From: Amycolatopsis sp. DSM 110486
GTDB lineage: Bacteria; Actinomycetota; Actinomycetes; Mycobacteriales; Pseudonocardiaceae
NCBI RefSeq assembly: GCF_019468465.1
Contig: NZ_CP080519.1
Location: forward strand, 1,255,001 to 1,319,000
Direction of reading: 5' to 3'
DNA length: 64,000 nucleotides
Position 1 is the first letter of the stretch. Every line of letters starts with the position of its first letter. A program made the translations under genes and the position numbers. A model generated the notes under the pieces. It saw only the letters and a program-made list of their open reading frames with translations, was not told the origin of the DNA and made no database searches. This document shows positions 58,612-64,000 of this stretch, in pieces.

Positions 58612-59541
58612 ATGACCTTGATCCAGACTCCCTTCGGCTTCGCCAGCACAGCGGCGGACGTGGCCGAAGGCATCGACCTCAGCGGGCGACGCGCGGTGGT
58701 GACCGGGGCGTCGTCCGGAATCGGCGTGGAGACCGCTCGCGCCCTGGCCTCGGCCGGCGCCGAGGTGACCCTTGCCGTCCGCGACGTCGCCGCCGGCGAA
58801 CGCACGGCGAAGGACATCGCCGCGAGCACCGGCAGCACCGCGGTGCGCGTCGCGGAGCTGGACCTCACCGACCCGGCCTCGATCGCCGCCTTCACGTCCA
58901 CTTGGGACGGTCCGCTGCACATCCTCGTCGCCAACGCCGGCGTGATGGCGAGCCCCGAGCAGTACACCGAGCACGGGTGGGAGTGGCAGTTCGCCACCAA
59001 CCACATCGGACACTTCCTGCTCGCCACCGGACTGCACCCCGCGCTGGCCGCAGACGGCTCGGCGCGCGTCGTCGTGGTGAGCTCGAGCGGGCACCAGCTC
59101 TCCCCGGTGGTGTTCGACGACGTGAACTTCGCCTTCCGCCGCTACGATCCATGGCTCGCTTATGGACAGTCCAAAACGGCCAACGTGCTCTTCGCCGTAG
59201 AGGCCACGCATTGCTGGGCTCGGGACGGCATCACGGCGAACGCCGTCATGCCGGGCGGGATCTTCACCAACCTGCAGCGCCACACGAGCGGACGCGGCAG
59301 TGGGACCGTCCCGCCCGAACTGATGAAGACCCCCGAACAGGGTGCGGCGACGTCGGTCCTGGTCGCCGCGTCACCGCTACTGGAGGGAATCGGCGGTCGG
59401 TACTTTGTGGACTGCGCGGAGACCCCGACCATCGACCGGCGCGGGGAAGCACCGCAGTTGCACGGTGTCGCGCGCTACGCCCTCGACCCCGATGGCGCCG
59501 CGCGGCTGTGGGAGCTCACGGAAGGTCTGGTGCGAGCATGA
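58612..59541 (+). CDS. Classical SDR oxidoreductase (retinol-dehydrogenase-like)
   Basis: The 309-residue protein has the full SDR set: VTGASSGIGVETARAL, LVANAGVMASPEQYTEHGWE (NAGV motif), and YGQSKTANVLFAVEA with the catalytic Tyr and Lys. It fits the WWOX/retinol dehydrogenase-like branch that acts on hydrophobic alcohols or ketones with NADP. A -10 TAGCGT (58600-58605) gives a leaderless start at 58612. It overlaps the next SDR by ATGA, so the two are coupled. Confidence 0.9.
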   Translation: MTLIQTPFGFASTAADVAEGIDLSGRRAVVTGASSGIGVETARALASAGAEVTLAVRDVAAGERTAKDIAASTGSTAVRVAELDLTDPASIAAFTSTWDGPLHILVANAGVMASPEQYTEHGWEWQFATNHIGHFLLATGLHPALAADGSARVVVVSSSGHQLSPVVFDDVNFAFRRYDPWLAYGQSKTANVLFAVEATHCWARDGITANAVMPGGIFTNLQRHTSGRGSGTVPPELMKTPEQGAATSVLVAASPLLEGIGGRYFVDCAETPTIDRRGEAPQLHGVARYALDPDGAARLWELTEGLVRA

Positions 59542-60368
59542 CCGTCGCACTGGTCACCGGAGCCACACAAGGGCTGGGCCTGGCGCTCGCCGAGGGTCTC
59601 GCGCAGCGTCTGTCCACCCAGGACACCGTCTACCTCACGGGACGGGATCTCGGCCGGGTCGGTGAGGCCGTGGAGTCGCTGCCCGCGGGCGGGGCGACGG
59701 TCCGAGGCGAACTGCTCGACGTGGCCGATCCCGCGTCCGTCACCCGGCTCGCCAAGGTGCTGAGCGATCGCTACGGCGGGGTCGACGTCGTGTTCGGCAA
59801 CGCCGTGATGCGCGTCGGTCCCGACGACGACCCGCGGGAGATCGTGGGCCCCTACACAGAAGTCAACAACTTCGGTACGACGAGGCTGTTGCGGGCGTTC
59901 GCCCCACTGCTGCGGGACGGCGGCAAACTGCTCGTCGTCGCCAGCTCGCTCGGCACGCTGCACTACCTGGCGCCCGTCCTGCACGATCGCTTCGACGGCC
60001 TGGCCTCGCTGGACGACGTCGACAAGGCCGTCGCGAGCTGGCGCGACGCGGTCGCGGACGGCAGCGCCCGCGCCGGTGCGTGGCCCGGGTTCGTGAACAT
60101 CCCGTCGAAGATCGGGCAGGTCGCGGCTGTACGTGCGCTCGCCGCGGTGCACCGCGCGAGCGACGCGGAGCGCGGGATCCTGCTCGCGGCGGTGTGCCCG
60201 GGGATGATGAACACGCCGACGTCGGCGCTCTGGTGGGACGTCAGCACGGCGCCCACTCCGGCCGCGGCGGCGGTGCCGCTCCTCGACCTCGCCCTTTCGC
60301 CCACGGACCCCGATCACTACGGCCAGTTGATCCGCTACGGAGCCGTGTTGCCGTGGGCGCCGGGCTAA
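59538..60368 (+). CDS. SDR-family protein (carbonyl-reductase-like) with Asn at the catalytic Tyr position
   Basis: The 276-residue protein has the CBR1-like start VALVTGATQGLGLALAEGLA, VDVVFGNAVMRVGPDDDP, NNFGTTRLLRAFAPLLRDGG, and a C-terminal CPGMMNTPTSALWW. The active-site segment reads NIPSKIGQVAA, so where YxxxK is expected the Tyr is Asn while Lys remains. It starts at ATG 59538 on the ATGA overlap with the upstream SDR, so the two may form a heteromer. Activity uncertain. Confidence 0.85.
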   Translation: MTVALVTGATQGLGLALAEGLAQRLSTQDTVYLTGRDLGRVGEAVESLPAGGATVRGELLDVADPASVTRLAKVLSDRYGGVDVVFGNAVMRVGPDDDPREIVGPYTEVNNFGTTRLLRAFAPLLRDGGKLLVVASSLGTLHYLAPVLHDRFDGLASLDDVDKAVASWRDAVADGSARAGAWPGFVNIPSKIGQVAAVRALAAVHRASDAERGILLAAVCPGMMNTPTSALWWDVSTAPTPAAAAVPLLDLALSPTDPDHYGQLIRYGAVLPWAPG

Positions 60369-60387
60369 CGTGGTCGTAAAGCGACAG

Positions 60388-60502
60388 CGGGATTCGCGCC
60401 GACGAAGGGCGCGCGCGCCGCGTGGTTGGCCGATAAGCAGGCGAAGAGCGCCGAGCCGATCGACCTCGTCGGGCACGACGGGGGTGCGCTGCTGGGGCGC
60501 TG
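60388..60502 (+). pseudogene. Internal fragment of an alpha/beta hydrolase
   Basis: The plus strand reads WLADKQAKSAEPIDLVGHDG then GALLGR. This is the nucleophile elbow (GHDxG) of a haloalkane-dehalogenase-like hydrolase, about 35 residues, with no start or end. It lies in the 224-bp gap between the SDR and the protease. The rest of the gap shows only the protease's ribosome site. Confidence 0.45.
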
Positions 60503-60592
60503 TCACAGGATCGTGACGTTCCGGTCGAGGTGCGCGCACACAGGGTGAGGAGTCTGAGCGGGTTCTGTGATCCACAGGTGAGAGGGAGCCCG

Positions 60593-62089
60593 GTGAAACT
60601 CCGAAGTGTGCTGGCCGTCGTGGCGGCAGCGTTGTCCGTGACCGCGTTGGGTGTTGCTCCGGCATCAGCGATTGTTGGCGGAGTCCCATCGCCGCGTGCG
60701 TATCCGTTCACCGGGTCGCTGAACCGGCCGGCCGACTCGCCGCGGCCCGACGGGCACGTGTGCGGGGTGACGCTGGTCGCGCCGCAATGGGTGGTGACGG
60801 CGTCGCACTGCGCGCGCAACGATCTCGAGACCCAGGTCGGTTACCCGCACGACTGGTCGGTGCGGCTGGGCTCGGTGAGCGCGACGTCCGGCGGTGAGGT
60901 GATCGCGGTCGAGAAGTTCGTGCGACGTTCGAACGGCACCCTCCCGCACATCTTCGGCAAGGACATCGCGCTGCTGAAGCTGGCACACCCGGCGAAGGCT
61001 GCGCCGATCAAGATCAGCGCGAAGGCCCCGGCGCCGGGCACGGGCGCGCGCATCATGGGCTGGGGCATGACCTGCGACCAGTCCGCCCCGCAGTGCTACC
61101 CCGACCACCTGCTCGAGGCCGACACTGTTGTCCAACCAACATCGACGTGTCTGGTTTCGCTCAGCGACCTGTGCATCGGCGCACTCGACGGCAAGGTGGG
61201 CCCCACCAACATGGACTCCGGTGGCCCGGCGCTCGTTAAGGAAGGCGGCGCTTGGACGTTGGCCGGTGTCGTCAGCGGTGGCGACAACGGGCCGGGGATC
61301 TACACGAACGTGCCCGCGTATGCCGACTGGGTGCGCGAGACCATCGCGGAACGCCACCCGACGCTCGAGGGCGCCGTGAACCTGGGCTCGTGCGCGGGGT
61401 CGCTGGTCCGCAAGGCCGGCGCCAGTCCGGACGACCCCGGCCTGCTGCTGACCAACGGCCACTGCATTACCGGCGACCACCCCGCCGTGGGCTCGGCGGT
61501 GACGGAGCGCACGGAGGCCCGCGATGCCGCGGTGGTGTCCGCGTCGGGCGGGATCAAGGCGACCCTGCGCACCACGAAGCTGTTGTACGCCACCATGACC
61601 GGCACCGACGTCGCCCTGTACCAAGTGGACAAGACCTACGCGCAGCTCGCCGCCGCCGGCGCAAAGGTCTTCGAGCTCGGCACGCGCGAACCCCAGCAAG
61701 CCGACCAGCTCGACGTGCTTTCGGGCACACACCTGAAGGCCTGGGCGTGTTCGGTCGCGAACATCGTCCCGGAACTCCGCGAGGGCGGCTACACGCAGCA
61801 CAACGCGATCCAGTACAGCGAAGACTGCACCCCCGGCAGCGGCGACTCCGGCTCGCCGGTGCTCGACCCGCACACCGGCAAGGTCGTGGGCATCCACAAC
61901 ACGTCCAACAGCTTGGGCAAGGTGTGCGATGTGGACAACCCCTGTGAGGTAGACGAAAACGGCATCATCACCGTCCACATGGGCCGGTCCTACGGGCAGC
62001 AGACCGCCGGGATTCCGGCTTGCCTCGGGGCTGGGTCGACGGTGGATCTTTCGTTGGCGGGATGTGGGTTGACGAAGCCGAAGGCATGA
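60593..62089 (+). CDS. Secreted tandem-trypsin serine protease
   Basis: The 498-residue protein has a signal peptide (residues 1-26, ending ASA). It has two S1 protease domains. Domain 1 (about 27-265) starts IVGGVPSPRAYPF directly after the signal, with His in VVTASHC, Asp in GKDIALLKL, and Ser in TNMDSGGPAL. Domain 2 (about 270-490) has LLLTNGHCITG, MTGTDVALYQV and GSGDSGSPVLDP. Both triads look intact. Cleavage of the signal would leave IVGG as the first residues of domain 1 without a propeptide. GTG at 60593 has AGGGAG. Confidence 0.88.
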   Translation: MKLRSVLAVVAAALSVTALGVAPASAIVGGVPSPRAYPFTGSLNRPADSPRPDGHVCGVTLVAPQWVVTASHCARNDLETQVGYPHDWSVRLGSVSATSGGEVIAVEKFVRRSNGTLPHIFGKDIALLKLAHPAKAAPIKISAKAPAPGTGARIMGWGMTCDQSAPQCYPDHLLEADTVVQPTSTCLVSLSDLCIGALDGKVGPTNMDSGGPALVKEGGAWTLAGVVSGGDNGPGIYTNVPAYADWVRETIAERHPTLEGAVNLGSCAGSLVRKAGASPDDPGLLLTNGHCITGDHPAVGSAVTERTEARDAAVVSASGGIKATLRTTKLLYATMTGTDVALYQVDKTYAQLAAAGAKVFELGTREPQQADQLDVLSGTHLKAWACSVANIVPELREGGYTQHNAIQYSEDCTPGSGDSGSPVLDPHTGKVVGIHNTSNSLGKVCDVDNPCEVDENGIITVHMGRSYGQQTAGIPACLGAGSTVDLSLAGCGLTKPKA

Positions 62090-62095
62090 GTTGCC

Positions 62096-62133
62096 GGGGT
62101 GGCCCCGGGCCTTTCATGGCGCGGGGCCACCCC
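62096..62133 (+). terminator. Terminator after the tandem protease
   Basis: GGGGTGGCCCCG and CGGGGCCACCCC form a perfect 12-bp stem with a 14-base loop, followed by CCATTTT, an unusually T-rich tail for this genome. Confidence 0.85.
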
Positions 62134-62459
62134 CATTTTGCGGTGGGATCCCCGCATTCGACGGTCACGGAACCCTGCCGCAACGCGATTTCGTGGGAAC
62201 ACCCGGTGTCGGTCGGCAGGATCTCGTCGAGGAGGACCGCACCGAGGAGCTCCCGGGTGGACCTGGTGGAGAACGACAGGCCGGTGACTCTCGTCCCAAC
62301 GCAGCGAAACAAACCTCATCAACGAAGCCTTCCTGCCTGGCCGAGGCGCTTCCTCGGGAGCCCGGATCACCCTACAGTGCTCCAAAAGGGACAATTGGGA
62401 TGATCGCGAGTGGATCTCCGAGACCGGGATCTCCCCGAAGAGCGGGCAGGATTCGGGAC
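62134..62459. other. 326-bp gap, no convincing gene
   Basis: The minus strand 62280-62140 has a protein-like stretch (ELLGAVLLDEILPTDTGCSH, then EIALRQGSVTVECGDP) but no defined start, and I cannot assign it. It may be a remnant. A possible -10 (CAGGAT near 62447-62452) serves the DUF3558 gene. Confidence 0.3.
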
Positions 62460-63017
62460 ATGCGTTTACCCAGGAGACTCATCGCCGTCGCCTTCGCGGT
62501 GGCGGCCGCCGCGGGGTGTGCCGCCGGCGGTGCGGCGACCACACTGGAGGGACCCTCCACGACGTCGTTCGTGGCGGCGTCGCCGGAACGGCTCAGTGCG
62601 GCGTGTCCGTTTCTGGACTCGGGCGAAGTCCAGCACGCACTCGCGGACGGCAACAGCTTCGAAAGCACTGAGGAAGAACCCGATACGCAGAGTGGTGTCA
62701 CCCTGTACGCCTGCTCGTATCACCGCGCCCTCGATTCGCATGCCACCCTGGTGGAGCTGGGCGTCGGCGATGCGCCGGGTTTCGACTCGCCGAAGGCTGC
62801 TTTCCAGGGTTCGGCCCGAGGCTGCGCCGACGAGCCCAAGCCGTTCACCGACGACGCCGTCTACTGCACCACCTCCCAAGGCAGTACCACCATCACCATC
62901 GCCAAACGGAGTCACGGCCGGATCCGGGTCGCCCAGCTGGGATTCCGCCGCGCTCCCAGCGACGCGTTCCTCGACGCCTACGCCGCGCTGGCGAAGACCG
63001 TCGCCGGGAGGTTGTAA
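62460..63017 (+). CDS. DUF3558 lipoprotein
   Basis: The 185-residue protein has a lipoprotein signal (RRLIAVAFAVAAAAGC, Cys about residue 20). A DUF3558 domain follows: ACPFLDSGEVQHALADG and VTLYACSYHRAL, then GSTTITIAKRSHGRIRVAQLGF, with four cysteines. DUF3558 proteins are cell-surface lipoproteins of actinomycetes with unknown role. ATG at 62460. Its stop TAA is immediately adjacent to the stop of the convergent LLM gene, with no bases between. Confidence 0.85.
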   Translation: MRLPRRLIAVAFAVAAAAGCAAGGAATTLEGPSTTSFVAASPERLSAACPFLDSGEVQHALADGNSFESTEEEPDTQSGVTLYACSYHRALDSHATLVELGVGDAPGFDSPKAAFQGSARGCADEPKPFTDDAVYCTTSQGSTTITIAKRSHGRIRVAQLGFRRAPSDAFLDAYAALAKTVAGRL

Positions 63018-63872
63018 TCAGCGGAGCGCCGGGGCCAGCGACACGAGGTGGTCGATGCCCGGGCCGAATTCCGTGCCCACTGGGGAAAGCAGGGTGACGT
63101 GGTCGGCGCCGGCGTCGAGGTGGGCTTGGACGGCGGCGGCGACGTGGTCCGGGCCCTCGAACGCGACAAGGGTCCGGACCAGGTCGTCGGTGGGCTCGGC
63201 CGGGTAGCCGAGGTCCGCGAGTGTTGTGCGGAAAGCGGTGCGGCTGAGCCAGTTCGAGACGGTTTGGCGGGCCGTCTCGAACGAGTCCGCGATCGATTGC
63301 GCGACGACGAGGAGTTTGTCCGGGCCCAGGACCCGTCGGGCGAAAGCCGTGTGCTGCGGCGGCAGGCCGGCGGGGAGCGCGCCGTCGGCGAGGTCGGCGG
63401 CGAGGGTGAGCATCTTGGGGCCGTTGGCGCCCAGGATGAGTGGGTACGGGGCATCCGCGGCGGGTGGCCGGGTTTCCGCCGCCATACCCTCCACATAGGA
63501 CCGCATGGTGGCCAGCGGAGTCCCGAACGGACGGTCCACACTCGATGCCTGCTGCGGGTAGCCGACGCCGAGGCCGAGCGTGAACCGGCCGGGGAAAGCC
63601 TGCGCCAGGAAGGAAGCGGCTGCGTGCGCGGTCTGGGACGCCCGGGCCCAGATGTTGGCCACGCAGGTGCCGAACGCCAGCGTCTCGGTGGCGCCGAGGA
63701 GCACCGCCAGCTGGGCGAGGGCGTCTTTGCCGATGACCTCGTTGGTCCACGCCGCGTGGTAGCCGGCGCGTTCCAGGCGGCGCACGGCGGTGCGCTGGTC
63801 GTCGGCCGAAGGGGTGCTGGTGAAGGTGACCGGCAGGCACACGCCGACTGGGCCGGCTCCGAACGTCGCCAT
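63018..63872 (-). CDS. LLM-class F420-dependent oxidoreductase (TIGR03620-like)
   Basis: The 284-residue protein has the LLM pattern: VGVCLPVTFTSTPSADDQRT, AWTNEVIGKDALAQLAVLLG, LAFGTCVANIWARASQTAHAAASFLAQAFPGRFTLGLGVG, and YPLILGANGPKMLTLAADLAD. It fits the F420-dependent LLM family of unknown substrate. ATG at 63872 overlaps the stop of the upstream gene (TGATG), so the two are coupled. Confidence 0.88.
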   Translation of the reverse strand: MATFGAGPVGVCLPVTFTSTPSADDQRTAVRRLERAGYHAAWTNEVIGKDALAQLAVLLGATETLAFGTCVANIWARASQTAHAAASFLAQAFPGRFTLGLGVGYPQQASSVDRPFGTPLATMRSYVEGMAAETRPPAADAPYPLILGANGPKMLTLAADLADGALPAGLPPQHTAFARRVLGPDKLLVVAQSIADSFETARQTVSNWLSRTAFRTTLADLGYPAEPTDDLVRTLVAFEGPDHVAAAVQAHLDAGADHVTLLSPVGTEFGPGIDHLVSLAPALR

Positions 63873-64000
63873 CAGCGGGAGAAGTAGTGGCCGGCGTCCA
63901 AATCGGACAGCAATCCGGGATGAGCGGGGTGCCAGTCGAACAAGTCCTGGGCGCGGGCGCTCGACGCCGGCATGTCCACGGCGAAGATCGGCCCCAGCCA
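63872..64000 (-). CDS. C-terminus of an NAD-dependent epimerase/SDR-like protein (partial)
   Basis: The last 42 codons of a minus-strand gene are visible, ending ...AQDLFDWHPAHPGLLSDLDA then GHYFSR and TGA. The pattern W-x-P-THPGLL-x-DL-x-GHYF is typical of the C-terminus of extended SDR/NAD-epimerase proteins. The start lies beyond the window. It overlaps the LLM start by one base and is in its operon. Confidence 0.6.
   Translation of the reverse strand, partial: WLGPIFAVDMPASSARAQDLFDWHPAHPGLLSDLDAGHYFSR

Noticed and set aside
1..64000. tRNA, rRNA or riboswitch
   Set aside because: No cloverleaf-like or rRNA sequence was found by eye; a covariance-model search would be needed to exclude them fully.

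Overview
The window is GC-rich DNA from a high-GC actinomycete. Codon thirds are almost all G or C, GTG starts are common, several genes look leaderless, and F420-type luciferase-like (LLM) oxidoreductases, a SARP/AfsR regulator, an ANTAR protein, a CGNR regulator and a DUF3558 lipoprotein are present. A Pseudonocardiaceae such as Amycolatopsis is my best guess. It is an inference from gene content and style, not from a marker gene. No rRNA, tRNA, CRISPR array or replication origin was seen. The content is accessory/metabolic: many small catabolic or detoxifying oxidoreductases, each next to its own regulator.

Layout. 1-2.3 kb: end of an unknown gene, a PaaI-type thioesterase, a small membrane protein, then a graveyard where pieces of one aldehyde dehydrogenase and one alpha/beta hydrolase are interleaved in both orientations. 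2.6-8.4 kb: class II aldolase with an operator-like dyad, haloalkane-dehalogenase-like hydrolase divergent from a CGNR regulator, XRE-cupin regulator, MOSC protein, iodotyrosine-dehalogenase-like nitroreductase divergent from a LysR regulator. 8.4-17.1 kb: DUF427 protein, two divergent paralogous SDRs that lack the catalytic Tyr/Lys, a P450, a LysR regulator divergent from a MOSC-reductase-ferredoxin fusion, a small membrane protein and an MFS exporter. 17.3-18.4 kb: intact IS630-family element. 18.5-28 kb: SARP/NB-ARC/TPR regulator, serine hydrolase, orphan GcvH, two LuxR paralogues around an M20 peptidase, a TetR regulator and a Glu/Leu-type amino acid dehydrogenase. 28-34 kb: secreted and redox proteins (beta-propeller lipoproteins, S53 peptidase, peroxiredoxin) and a decayed sigma factor with an intact anti-sigma partner.

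34-42.4 kb is the most coherent module. On the minus strand lie an ArsR regulator, a type II haloacid dehalogenase, then glcD-glcE-glcF-glxR-gcl. Together these can take glycolate to glyoxylate, tartronate semialdehyde and glycerate. The dehalogenase would make glycolate from a haloacetate, so the group reads as a possible haloacetate-to-glycerate route, with a GntR/FCD regulator just upstream.

43-64 kb: GlxA-like AraC regulator, ANTAR protein and HATPase pair, a possible resistance cassette (MFS exporter, TetR, flavin monooxygenase, large operator), a MarR-controlled set of flavin/F420 oxidoreductases, ankyrin-catalase-Fur oxidative stress genes, a LysR/SDR locus, a secreted protease with two trypsin domains, a DUF3558 lipoprotein, another LLM oxidoreductase and the end of an epimerase-like gene. 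The dyad TGACTTGAA-NN-TTCAAGTCA before the AraC gene recurs, slightly degenerate, at the MarR locus 8 kb away and suggests a shared regulon.
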